Positions 8,254-16,406 of a stretch of 32,917 nt of DNA are shown here, piece by piece. The stretch spans positions 1 through 32,917 of the forward strand of contig JAEZKP010000062.1 in assembly GCA_023436145.1 (NCBI GenBank), given 5' to 3'. How positions within the stretch are numbered: position 1 is the first letter of the stretch; each line of letters begins with the position of its first letter. The DNA is from Fibrobacterota bacterium. GTDB taxonomy: Bacteria > Fibrobacterota > Chitinivibrionia > Chitinivibrionales > Chitinispirillaceae. The notes below the pieces were generated by a model. That model ran no database searches and was not told the origin of the DNA. It was given only the letters and a program-made list of their open reading frames with translations. The position numbers were made by a program, and so were the translations under genes.

Positions 8254-8552
8254 CCTGCTGACTTCTCCTCCGGAGTTGAAGATACTGCCCCCAGCGTTTT
8301 TACTGAAATAACAATCTTCCTCTCTTGCACCCTGAAGATTTTGTCTGGAACGCGAAATCTGAGTCCATGCAAAAAACCACACTTTAGGGTACATATCTTC
8401 TTATTTCCGGTGCAAAACTTACAATGGTGGATTATCTAAAAAATAATCTCCACCTTTTTTTCTGCCTGAAATCCCCATACCCGAACCGGACCCAATATGA
8501 AGCCATACAAAATGAACCCCCATTTACCATAATACAGCTGATTAGGGTTTGA
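8254..8552. other. Intergenic stretch, possibly partly decayed coding sequence
   Basis: No intact gene is seen. A 7-bp hairpin AATCTTC/GAAGATT (8313-8319 and 8334-8340) followed by a short T-rich stretch could terminate the bTHX transcript, but the loop is long (14 bases) and the T-run is poor. The rest may hold further eroded sequence of the downstream beta-helix pseudogene, but no reading frame here is convincing. Confidence 0.3.
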
Positions 8553-9606
8553 AATTATTTCCAGCTTCATATTCAGTCAGGGTTCGGACAACAATCCAAT
8601 CATGGTTTTACCATCAGATATAATCTGATATACAGTAATTTCCATACCACAGCTATACTTAACAGAATTAAATCCTTACCAAACAACGAACACTAGGCAG
8701 GTGGTGCGATTCTTTTCAGAAATGTACTACTCACCCCTGTCACCATCCATAATAATACTTTCTGGAACAACTTCCTTTTATTTGCAAACGATTTCGCTGC
8801 CGGTTTTCAACATTTGATTTTTAACAATATCTTCTCTGATCCCGTTTTTTACTGGTCTGAAGGTTATGAAGGTGGATTGTATAAGAATCCGGATTTCGAA
8901 ATGAGTAAATTATTCACAAACCGGATGTTTAATTGTGTATTTTCCTCCCAAATTGATGGATCTGAAGCTGGTCAGTATGGTTCACCGGTTTCACCTTACC
9001 CGCAAGAAGCAAAGGTCAGCTGGTTTAAAGTTCCGTTTCTTTCACTTGATCCACTCAGCTCTGAATTTTTAGTACCAGACTGGAACGACCCTCAGGTAAA
9101 AGCCTACATAAAAAACCAGGGATGGGTTGAAGGCGGGATACTGAATACAGATAAATTGATCACAGACCTGGGAGCGAAAACCTCAGCGGAAGCTCCTTTA
9201 CAAACTGCTTCCATTCGTCCTGACAAGGCCGCAATCATTTACAATGATAAGGCATACCTGAATTTTTCTCTTCAAAGCAGTTGCAACCTATCCGGTCTTA
9301 AGGTTCTTTCCTTTTGCTTTATTGATAAAACCCAGGCTGTGGGAACTCCAATTGCCGATTCAATAGTCTTTAACCTTTCACCAGCATTATTGAATATTTT
9401 ACCTGAAAAGAACGTTCACCGAAAGGTATTCAGTAGAGATAATCGACCTGAATGGACGAATAGTTAAAAAATTCACAGGGACATCATCAGACGTGCGATC
9501 GATTCAGGCAGACAGAAAACAACTTAGTAAAGGTACATACCTGGTAAAATTTACCAACACAAATAGCAGACACATTCAAATGAAACGGATGGCAATTTTA
9601 AACTGA
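8553..9606 (+). pseudogene. Decayed secreted beta-helix protein with C-terminal sorting-type tail
   Basis: Three pieces read as one protein remnant. From 8553 one frame gives beta-helix-like repeats (HGFTIRYNLIYSN), meets a TAG at 8694-8696, and continues in the same frame with TIHNNTFWNN and HLIFNNIFSDP. Asn-rich turns of this kind are typical of right-handed parallel beta-helix proteins such as pectate-lyase-like folds. The frame runs to a stop at 9465-9467. Around 9400-9440 the homologous reading shifts by +1 and continues as YSVEIIDLNGR ... KGTYLVKF to a stop at 9604-9606, a tail resembling C-terminal sorting domains of secreted proteins in this group. No start codon or signal peptide is visible. 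The longest open piece (TTG at 8814 to 9467) could be miscalled as a gene. Loss of the 5' end, an internal stop and a frameshift all point to decay; a sequencing error could explain the frameshift alone. Confidence 0.65.
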
Positions 9607-9690
9607 GTTTTATTACTCTCGGTAATGGCTGGTGAATCCGGCTTACACTTCGCTTAACACTAAGTTAATTTCTTTCCAAAATTATTGATA

Positions 9691-9719
9691 GGCTCTGAGA
9701 AACACCCGATCTCAGAGCC
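9691..9719. terminator. Strong 10-bp hairpin between converging transcripts
   Basis: GGCTCTGAGA (9691-9700) pairs perfectly with TCTCAGAGCC (9710-9719) across a 9-base loop. It sits between the plus-strand pseudogene and the 3' end of the minus-strand GH43 gene. T-rich sequence follows on both strands but neither has a long run, so a bidirectional terminator is likely but not certain. Confidence 0.6.
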
Positions 9720-9781
9720 TGTCTTTACAGTCAGCGGAAACCGCCATCCTGTTTATGAAATTTCCATCATGCTATAGATTG

Positions 9782-11842
9782 TTAATAAGAAATACATCGT
9801 ATCTCGATTTCAGGGTTTTCCTTTTTCTTTACCAGATAGACACCATTGCAAATCACACGGTTTCGTCCAAATGATGACAATCTGCTGCCACCCTGACTGA
9901 TTACTCTTCCATGAAGATCATAAATAATGTCATGAGCACTTACTGCCGCTTTCTTTCTTTCATCAAGAAACCGGAGGTCGGAATAATCGATAGAAACCGG
10001 ATCAACCGGTATAAAACGCCACTGCTGACTGTTACTGGAAGATGAATTATCTGTATTCTGTTTAACTGGAATATCTTCTTTTCCATCAAGTACCAGTGCA
10101 CTGAAACGGTTAACAATTTTATAGTATCCCTTTTCCACCTGTAATATCTGCCATTGCTGACTGAAGCGTTTAGTTCCGGAAAGGCAGGTAATAGCTGCAC
10201 CACTCGCAGCACTACCTTTATTATCAAGCACTTTATTATCCGCCGAAGATGCGATAGTAAAACATCCGTTATAAAGATCTTCCAGTTTCCAGATCTGGCT
10301 CGCCTTGTTTTGTAAAGCTACCAGAGTGACTCCGTCAGCACTACCCGCATCCAGTGATTTCTGGCTCCCCCGGTTTTCCAGCCTGTAATATCCACCTGAG
10401 AGAATCTCCTTGTCAGCAGATGCGATTTTCCAGAGCTGATTGTCCTTATAGGCAAAATCACCAAGCACAGCATTGGCACCGGCACTTTTGGAACTGCCAG
10501 AAACCTCTACTGTCTTTCCCAGGGTATTAACACTAACCAGCCGATGATAACCATCGCCACAGTCCATCAGATGCCATTTCTGGTTATAACCATCGTTCCA
10601 GTCATACTGAAGAATTTTTGCACCAACCTCCTTTGAAGCATCCGAGACATCCAATACTTTACCGCTGGCTACAGAGATAATCTTAAAATGAGATGCACCG
10701 ATATTCTGAATTCGCCAAACCTGGGAATTTTCACCTGTAGGAGATTGCTGTTGAACAGAAGAACCATTCGTTCCCAGTACCAGTCCCGAGTGTTTTGCGG
10801 AAATGGTATAAACTCCATCGGGAAAATATCTTGCACCGGCATTCCATTCACCGGTCTTTACATCGATATTATACTGGTCGTGCCATTTAACGGAAAGTTT
10901 GGTTCCACTCACTTCTATAGGAAGAAGAACAATACGTGACATACCGAAATTTCTAACTGACCAGCGATCACCTGTGTAAAGAAATGTGGTTTTTGCACTG
11001 CCCTCAACAGTCACAGCAAATCCCACCTGGGATTCATAAGTATGAGTGTTACTGACAGCGATCTTTCCTCCTGCAGTCCAGGGACCAGCCAGTTTTGTGG
11101 CATAGAAATAATGGTTGTCATTGAAATCCCATCCGGTGCACCAGGACATCAGCCAGAAATAATATCCACCGGTTTTAATAATTGCATGTCCTTCACATTC
11201 CATATCGTTACTGGCAGACCCTCTGTAGATTTCCCGTAACACTCTGGTGTAAGTGCTGTCCAATTCAAAAAGACTAACATTCTGGTTTCCTTTAGTAGTA
11301 CAAATAAGATAACCTTTCCCATCATCATCCTGATATACATTGATATCGCGACTGTCTATATCCAAAGGACGGAAATGAGAATGGAAAGTATAATTTCCAC
11401 CAATAGTGTTGCAGGTTGCCAACCCAACTTCTGCAATTTTATAAGCATCATGTCCCTCAAAATGCATCCACATCACAAACTGACCGGTTTTTTTGTTGTG
11501 AAGGATTTTGGCCCTCTCTATCACTGCATCGTTATTGAGATCAGGATGAGAGGTTTTTTTGAGTATCTGATTGACAAAAGTCCAGTTCTTCAGGTCCGGT
11601 GATGAATACAGGTTTATACCCACAAAAGCGTAGTTGTTGGCACTACGATCCATTCCCCATAAATAGAACAGATCATCGACTTTAATGATACCGCCTTCAG
11701 TGGCAGCAACCAGCTTTCCATTATTATCCCGCCAGTCTCCAGCCGGAATGATAAGATCGGTTTGTGCAATTGAAGATTTCACCAGTATTGATCCAGTGAT
11801 ACAGAATAATAAAAACCACTGAAATTTTGCAAAATTCCTCAT
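9782..11842 (-). CDS. Secreted GH43 glycoside hydrolase (exo-beta-1,3-galactanase-like) with two ricin-type lectin modules and sorting tail
   Basis: A 686-residue protein with a signal peptide at about residues 1-26 (ending SIAQ). A five-bladed GH43 domain follows (about 35-325). VIERAKI (Glu109 region), MECEGHAI (Glu216/Glu218) and the TYESQ region (Gln272) resemble the active-site layout of GH43 subfamily 24 exo-beta-1,3-galactanases, where a Gln is reported in place of the usual Asp base; the residue mapping is my inference. Two ricin-B-like regions follow (about 336-475 and 481-612), with repeated Q.W motifs such as SQVWRI, NQKWHL, NQLWKI, SQIWKL and SQQWQI. The last 70 residues contain IIYDLHGRV and NGVYLVKK, like sorting tails. 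Expected role: extracellular attack on arabinogalactan-type or other galactose-containing polymers. It is monocistronic. GH43 is secure; the substrate is tentative. Confidence 0.88.
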   Translation of the reverse strand: MRNFAKFQWFLLFCITGSILVKSSIAQTDLIIPAGDWRDNNGKLVAATEGGIIKVDDLFYLWGMDRSANNYAFVGINLYSSPDLKNWTFVNQILKKTSHPDLNNDAVIERAKILHNKKTGQFVMWMHFEGHDAYKIAEVGLATCNTIGGNYTFHSHFRPLDIDSRDINVYQDDDGKGYLICTTKGNQNVSLFELDSTYTRVLREIYRGSASNDMECEGHAIIKTGGYYFWLMSWCTGWDFNDNHYFYATKLAGPWTAGGKIAVSNTHTYESQVGFAVTVEGSAKTTFLYTGDRWSVRNFGMSRIVLLPIEVSGTKLSVKWHDQYNIDVKTGEWNAGARYFPDGVYTISAKHSGLVLGTNGSSVQQQSPTGENSQVWRIQNIGASHFKIISVASGKVLDVSDASKEVGAKILQYDWNDGYNQKWHLMDCGDGYHRLVSVNTLGKTVEVSGSSKSAGANAVLGDFAYKDNQLWKIASADKEILSGGYYRLENRGSQKSLDAGSADGVTLVALQNKASQIWKLEDLYNGCFTIASSADNKVLDNKGSAASGAAITCLSGTKRFSQQWQILQVEKGYYKIVNRFSALVLDGKEDIPVKQNTDNSSSSNSQQWRFIPVDPVSIDYSDLRFLDERKKAAVSAHDIIYDLHGRVISQGGSRLSSFGRNRVICNGVYLVKKKENPEIEIRCISY

Positions 11843-12009
11843 AATGGTTTCCCCCGTAATAATTTTTCGCTATCATTGCATACAATATAATGATTATTAC
11901 CAATCTTATCATCATTAAAAGCTAATGGTAATAGATTCCAAATATCACTGGAAGCATGGAATTTGCAGTGATCAAGCCGGTACTAAAAAAATCCTGCCTT
12001 TAAGTTTAT

Positions 12010-12705
12010 CTACTTACCTGCGTAATCCTGTGCTCTGAAAAGAACTCCACAAGTCTGATCTTCCAGGAGCGCTGGCACCAGTGCACCTGGAATCACCGAT
12101 TCCACAGAGTTTGGGGCATTAGGTCCACCCAGGTCGGTTCTTAACCACCCAGGGTCCAGAAGATTCATCAGAACTCCAGTGCCCTCAAGATGTTTAGCCA
12201 TATCAAAAACGAACTTATCCAGAGCCGCCTTTGAAGCAGCATAAGGCATCAGCTGAGGCTCATCCTTTATACCGGAAGTGACATTTATCACCCGTCCGAA
12301 ACCCCTCTTTATCATTGCAGGTATGATTATATTGCAGATAGTAATAGGTGCTATTGTATTTACGATAAAGCTTTTAATATACTCATCCCCGGAAGCACTG
12401 AAGTAATCAGGCCGGTAAGCAGTCATAACTGCAGCGTTATTGTACAGAATATGAATTCCACCAGAAAGCTCCTCAGCCTTTTCTGCCATCGATTTGACTT
12501 CTGATAAATTGGAAAGCTCTGCCTCCAACTGCATTATTTTTATACCAGCTCCTGAGAGTATTTTTACCAGAGGATCTGTATGCTCATTTTTTCTACTGTG
12601 AAGGACAAGATTACATTCTCTGGCAGCCAGTGCACAAGCCACCTGTTTTCCTACGCCCCTCGAGGCACCTGTTACCAAAGCCCATTTATTGCTGATATCA
12701 AGCAT
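12010..12705 (-). CDS. SDR-family NAD(P)-dependent oxidoreductase
   Basis: A 231-residue classical short-chain dehydrogenase. The nucleotide-binding TGASRGVG lies at 12-19, the structural NNAA at 89-92, and the catalytic residues are Ser144 and the Tyr155-x-x-x-Lys159 pair in YAASK. The DPGWLRTD segment (184-191) after the active site is typical of the family, as in the PG motif. GGAG precedes the start. The last residues are short compared with the 245-250 usual for the family, but no core motif is missing. It lies about 90 bases downstream of the radical SAM gene on the same strand, so the two may be co-transcribed. The substrate is unknown. Confidence 0.9.
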   Translation of the reverse strand: MLDISNKWALVTGASRGVGKQVACALAARECNLVLHSRKNEHTDPLVKILSGAGIKIMQLEAELSNLSEVKSMAEKAEELSGGIHILYNNAAVMTAYRPDYFSASGDEYIKSFIVNTIAPITICNIIIPAMIKRGFGRVINVTSGIKDEPQLMPYAASKAALDKFVFDMAKHLEGTGVLMNLLDPGWLRTDLGGPNAPNSVESVIPGALVPALLEDQTCGVLFRAQDYAGK

Positions 12706-12797
12706 AGTCAGATCTCCGGTTCATGTTTATAGTTAAATCCGGTCTATAATAAATTTTGGTTTGTTAATCGTAGTTCACACTGATTTCTATAGCATAG

Positions 12798-13766
12798 TCA
12801 GGGGGTGCAGAGCTCTTTCTTCTTTGTCAACACAGGGAGAAGTGCATCCACAACCGATGAAACAGAGGTGTAAGAGTCGATAGAGTAGTACTGATACCAT
12901 CCGCAATTTCTATTACATGAATTCATCAGCTGCCTTCCCTCTTCTGCTTCAGGTGAAGTGAGCCAGCTCATCAGGTCAGTATTTCTCAGATCCGGCCCCT
13001 TCCTGCCAAGAATGTGACAGGGATAATAAAGATGCCCGTCCGCAGCAATAATCACCGATCCGGATGAACATTTGCGGTTGCGAAAAGCCTTGAAATATCC
13101 CTGTGGTGTGTGGATTGTGTGAGGATAAAGTTTTCTTAGATAAAGCAGCTTTTTCTCCAAAGCTCCCAGATCCGGAAAACAATCCTCGGCCTTATCCATG
13201 TGTGTAGCAGGTATGATTACTATATTAGCACCTTTTTGAAAACAGATCTGCACCTTTTTGTCTAAAGAATCTATTGTATCCTTGGTCACAACCGTCTGCA
13301 CAGAAATCTGACAGGGAAGAGAAGCCAGATTCGGTAATATATCAAACATCTCCAGATTATCATGATCTTCATCGATGGAGACATGTAGAAAATCAATGAA
13401 CTTTGCATACTCTTTCATGGGATAAGAGAGGAGGTTTCTTGCGCTGGTTGTAAAAAGGAGATAGAACTTGCAGGAGCGGGCAAAAGATAATATCTCTGCT
13501 ATATCCTGCCTTAAAAGCGGTTCTCCACCCTCAAAACTGGTCATCAGTATCGATGAACGGGAGAGATTTTTCAAAATCTCCTTAATATCAGCGGTAGGAA
13601 GATCTTTAACCGGATCTTTCTTAATATTGCAAAACCGGCATCCAAAATGACACCTTGTAGTCAGCTTAAAGGAAGCATAAAAGGGATAAACTGATTTTCG
13701 TCTGATAAGATTGGCAGCCAAACCCTTAACGGTGGGTAAATAGTACTGCAGGGGTAATACTCTCAT
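12798..13766 (-). CDS. Radical SAM protein with C-terminal cysteine-rich region
   Basis: A 322-residue protein. The radical SAM cluster motif CxxxCxxC is at Cys39, Cys43 and Cys46 (TTRCHFGCRFC), followed by an SAM-binding FEGGEPLL segment (about 79-86) and a VSIDEDHDN strand. The C-terminal third contains further cysteines in KCSSGS, YYPCHI and NSCNRNCGW, arranged like a SPASM or twitch auxiliary cluster region, so a second Fe-S cluster is likely. Proteins of this shape modify peptides, cofactors or lipids. No peptide precursor gene is seen beside it, and no reaction can be assigned. The N-terminal residues (LPLQYYLPTVKGLAANLI) form an amphipathic helix reminiscent of HpnH-like members, a weak resemblance. 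GGAG precedes the ATG. Confidence 0.88.
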   Translation of the reverse strand: MRVLPLQYYLPTVKGLAANLIRRKSVYPFYASFKLTTRCHFGCRFCNIKKDPVKDLPTADIKEILKNLSRSSILMTSFEGGEPLLRQDIAEILSFARSCKFYLLFTTSARNLLSYPMKEYAKFIDFLHVSIDEDHDNLEMFDILPNLASLPCQISVQTVVTKDTIDSLDKKVQICFQKGANIVIIPATHMDKAEDCFPDLGALEKKLLYLRKLYPHTIHTPQGYFKAFRNRKCSSGSVIIAADGHLYYPCHILGRKGPDLRNTDLMSWLTSPEAEEGRQLMNSCNRNCGWYQYYSIDSYTSVSSVVDALLPVLTKKKELCTP

Positions 13767-13849
13767 ATCCAGCTCCGGAAAAAACAGAAAATAAACACTG
13801 TGGCGAGGAGGAACAATTTATTTATGTTGCTTTAATTGCAGGAAACTTA

Positions 13850-14401
13850 CTATTCCACAATTTCTATAGAAACTCTGGCCACACCTTTTTTGATGATTCC
13901 CAGTTCACGTGCAGCACTCTGAGAAAGGTCTATTATCCTTTTTTTGGAAGCAAAAGGTCCTCTATCATTTATCCTCACAACCACCGAACGGTTATTGGCC
14001 AGGCAGGTCACTTTCACTCTGGTTCCAAAGGGAAGGGAAGGATGAGCAGCAGTCAATCGACTGTTACTGAAAATTTCCCCGCTGGCAGTCTTGCGTCCAT
14101 CGAATTTGCTGCCATAATAGGAGGCCAGACCAACTTTCTGGAAAGTTTCGGATGCGGTCCCGTTGAACTTTACATGTCCTCTTTTAACTACGGCTCCGTG
14201 GCCATTTTTTTTCTGAGGAGAACGGGTGTATCTGGGGGAAAGTGAACATTCCGAAAATAAAACAGAGGCTATACAGATGACAGTAAAGATATTTTTTTTT
14301 GTAACAATCAGAATGGGCTTCTCTTTCGGTTTACCGTAGCAGTTGCTTTCAAATAAGAAAGTCGTACTCCGGTCAATAGAATTGATGAAAGCAAAGGACA
14401 T
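13850..14401 (-). CDS. rlpA: RlpA-like septal ring lytic transglycosylase, probable lipoprotein
   Basis: A 183-residue protein. The C-terminal double-psi beta-barrel (about 90-183) carries the RlpA hallmarks GLASYYGSKFDGRKTASGE, LTAAHPSLPFGTRVKVT and VRINDRGPF. RlpA proteins cleave glycan strands lacking stem peptides during daughter-cell separation. A hydrophobic segment at about 37-50 ends at Cys52 (VLFSEC), an imperfect lipobox suggesting lipid anchoring. About 35 residues precede the hydrophobic segment, unusually long for a signal peptide; no better ATG, GTG or TTG start exists between them, so the annotated start may be too early or an alternative start may be used. No SPOR domain is present, so this is a short form. 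It starts 17 bases after the ferritin-like gene. Confidence 0.85.
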   Translation of the reverse strand: MSFAFINSIDRSTTFLFESNCYGKPKEKPILIVTKKNIFTVICIASVLFSECSLSPRYTRSPQKKNGHGAVVKRGHVKFNGTASETFQKVGLASYYGSKFDGRKTASGEIFSNSRLTAAHPSLPFGTRVKVTCLANNRSVVVRINDRGPFASKKRIIDLSQSAARELGIIKKGVARVSIEIVE

Positions 14402-14418
14402 AGGGAATGAACTGAAAT

Positions 14419-14913
14419 TCAGCTATCACTCTGGAGCTTACGGATCTCTTTAGTAAGCTGTCCTACATGGTTCAGCTCCTCAGCAATCAGTTTGTCAATT
14501 TCATTCCTGCCCAGGTCCAAAGGAACAACCTCTTTCATAGAAGAATACAGCACCACAGAATCTCTTTCAAAATCCAGTGCTTTTTGCAGAAGTTCCAGTG
14601 AACTATGACAAGAATCGATGTCGTAACGGTCCTGATTTACAAAAAGAGTACTGTCGGCTACAGCTTTCAGATAGAGGTGAATCACATTGTCAGGATCATA
14701 CTCGATATTCCGGTTAGCATCCGCAGGAAGAGTGTTTCTTAGATGCTCAAAAAGCTCCATATGATTACCTTCCCAAACAGCGAGATCAGCAAACAAGTTT
14801 TTTAAAAGCGGATCTTGGGTTCTTTCTTTTGCCGCCAGATAAAATGCTTTGCCATTCTTCTCAATCTGAACACCAATATTAAAAACCTCATCTGCATTAA
14901 AAACCTGTGCCAT
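14419..14913 (-). CDS. Ferritin-like (rubrerythrin-type) diiron protein
   Basis: A 164-residue four-helix protein. Helix 1 has IEKNGKAFY, helix 2 has WEGNHMELF (an ExxH motif), helix 3 has DFERDSVVLY and helix 4 has EELNHVGQL (a second ExxH). This arrangement of Glu and ExxH is that of the rubrerythrin diiron site. There is no C-terminal rubredoxin domain with its four cysteines, so it is an erythrin-only type. Such proteins are usually linked to peroxide reduction or iron handling in anaerobes. The gene precedes rlpA by 17 bases, although a functional connection is not evident. AAGGGA serves as ribosome binding site. Confidence 0.82.
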   Translation of the reverse strand: MAQVFNADEVFNIGVQIEKNGKAFYLAAKERTQDPLLKNLFADLAVWEGNHMELFEHLRNTLPADANRNIEYDPDNVIHLYLKAVADSTLFVNQDRYDIDSCHSSLELLQKALDFERDSVVLYSSMKEVVPLDLGRNEIDKLIAEELNHVGQLTKEIRKLQSDS

Positions 14914-15015
14914 AATTTTCCCTTTTTGAAAAAATGAAGACTTAAATGATAAAAATATGTTTGTTATATGAGGGCTGCAAATATTTTGGAGAGAGTTGTG
15001 GGAAAACAGTTACCC

Positions 15016-15043
15016 GGTTAGGGCAAAATTTGTTGCCCTGACC
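15016..15043. terminator. 11-bp hairpin downstream of the inositol-phosphate synthase gene
   Basis: GGTTAGGGCAA (15016-15026) pairs with TTGCCCTGACC (15033-15043) with one G-T wobble and a 6-base loop, 16 bases beyond the stop codon at 15060. No long T-run follows on the minus strand, so it may stabilise the 3' end rather than terminate by itself. Confidence 0.5.
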
Positions 15044-15059
15044 GTATATGCCAAATTTG

Positions 15060-16175
15060 TCAGCTTTCCACAGGCTGCACACTATACTGTTTAATAAACT
15101 CCTCCACCTCCTTGAAGGCATCATCATCAGGGATCTGACGGGCAGGATGTTTACAAAAGTAGGAGGATGGAGAGTGCAATACACCACCAATACCTGAGTT
15201 AAGAGCTAATTTACAGCAACGGATCGCATCAATCGCCACACCGGCACTGTTTGGAGAATCTTCAACTGAGAGGCGTAATTCCAGATTCATTGGAACATCA
15301 CCAAAAAGTTTGCCCTCCATACGAATAAAGCAGATTTTCTGGTCGTTTTGCCAGGGAACATAATCGGAAGGGCCTACATGAATATCACGTTTACTGAGCC
15401 GGGATGCGGCCACCGATTGAACAGCCTCTGTTTTTGATTCTTTTTTGGATTTGAGCCGGTTACGATTTAGCATATTAAGAAAATCAGTATTACCACCAGT
15501 ATTGAGCTGATAGGTTCTTTCAAGCTTAACACCACGTTTTTTGAAAAGATCGGTCAGGGTCCGATGAGTAATAGTGGCACCCAACTGAGCTTTAATATCA
15601 TCACCGATAAGCGGAAGATTTCTTTCCTGGAATTTCTGAGCCCATTGCGGATTACTAGCGATAAAGACTGGAATGTTATTGACTAGAGCTACACCGGCAT
15701 CCAGTGCGCATTGTGCATAAAATTTGGTTGCTTCCTCTGAGCCCACCGGCAGATAATTCAGAAGAATCTCAGCACCGCTGGATTTGAGAATCTGCACGAC
15801 TTGATTACGATCGGGTTCTTTCTCAGAACTCAATTCGAATCTGACATCACTGTCGTAATCCTGCATATGCTCAGAAACACCATCCAGCACTCTGCCCATC
15901 TGAACCTTAACACCGGTAGAAGGCATTTGGGGGCAGAAAACAGCAGTGCAGTTAGGAAGAGAAAAGATAGCCCGGTTAACATCAAGCCCCACTTTGCGTT
16001 TATCGATATCGAAAGCAGCGACCACTTCGATATCTGACGGACAATATCCACCAAGATCCCAATGCATCAGACCAATAGCCTGGTGGGGCGATTTATCCCT
16101 GTAATATTCGATACCCTGTAAAAGAGAGCTAGCGCAGTTACCCACACCAACAATAGCGATTTTTATTCTGTCCAT
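15060..16175 (-). CDS. ino1: Myo-inositol-1-phosphate synthase (inositol-3-phosphate synthase)
   Basis: A 371-residue protein converting glucose-6-phosphate to inositol-phosphate with NAD. The N-terminal Rossmann motif is IAIVGVGNCASSL (6-18), and GLMHWDLGGY, VAAFDIDKRKVG and LNTGGNTDFLNM are well-conserved family segments. The length matches the short actinobacterial and archaeal type (about 360-370 residues) rather than the eukaryotic type of more than 500 residues. GGGAGG precedes the ATG. The product is the entry point to inositol lipids or inositol-based solutes. No inositol monophosphatase or phosphatidylinositol synthase gene is adjacent, so the downstream use must be encoded elsewhere. 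Confidence 0.95.
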   Translation of the reverse strand: MDRIKIAIVGVGNCASSLLQGIEYYRDKSPHQAIGLMHWDLGGYCPSDIEVVAAFDIDKRKVGLDVNRAIFSLPNCTAVFCPQMPSTGVKVQMGRVLDGVSEHMQDYDSDVRFELSSEKEPDRNQVVQILKSSGAEILLNYLPVGSEEATKFYAQCALDAGVALVNNIPVFIASNPQWAQKFQERNLPLIGDDIKAQLGATITHRTLTDLFKKRGVKLERTYQLNTGGNTDFLNMLNRNRLKSKKESKTEAVQSVAASRLSKRDIHVGPSDYVPWQNDQKICFIRMEGKLFGDVPMNLELRLSVEDSPNSAGVAIDAIRCCKLALNSGIGGVLHSPSSYFCKHPARQIPDDDAFKEVEEFIKQYSVQPVES

Positions 16176-16299
16176 AACACAGAAGCCTCCCAGAAAATCA
16201 ATTGGTTTAATATTCTACGGAAACGAAAGGTTAAAACGGATAACTTTCTTCCAGAACAGATGAAGAAAATACTAATTGGGAATGGGAATAATTACCGTT

Positions 16300-16357
16300 T
16301 TTAATCGGCCGATCTCCGTAGTGACTACACAAAAGCGGAGTAGTCAGACCGATTAAA
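16300..16357. repeat. Inverted repeat able to form a long branched hairpin
   Basis: TTTAATCGG (16300-16308) pairs with CCGATTAAA (16349-16357). Inside lie two mutually exclusive helices: CTCCG with CGGAG, and GACTAC with GTAGTC. The element lies between the propeller gene and the ino1 start on the minus strand. It lacks a terminal T-run, so it could be a 5' leader structure of ino1 or a processed spacer hairpin. Confidence 0.45.
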
Positions 16358-16386
16358 GAGGCAGCAAGGTTTATGCCAAGAGAGAG

Positions 16387-16406
16387 CTACCCGTTAAAAC
16401 GGGTAG
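16387..16406. terminator. Hairpin spanning the propeller gene's stop codon
   Basis: CTACCCG (16387-16393) and CGGGTAG (16400-16406) form a perfect 7-bp stem with a 6-base loop. The TAA stop of the minus-strand gene lies inside the loop, so the last codons form one arm. No T-run follows. Confidence 0.45.

Noticed and set aside
8130..8394. Minus-strand frames of 80 and 62 codons over the bTHX locus
   Set aside because: They lie antisense to the clear bTHX gene, lack ribosome binding sites and show no family features.
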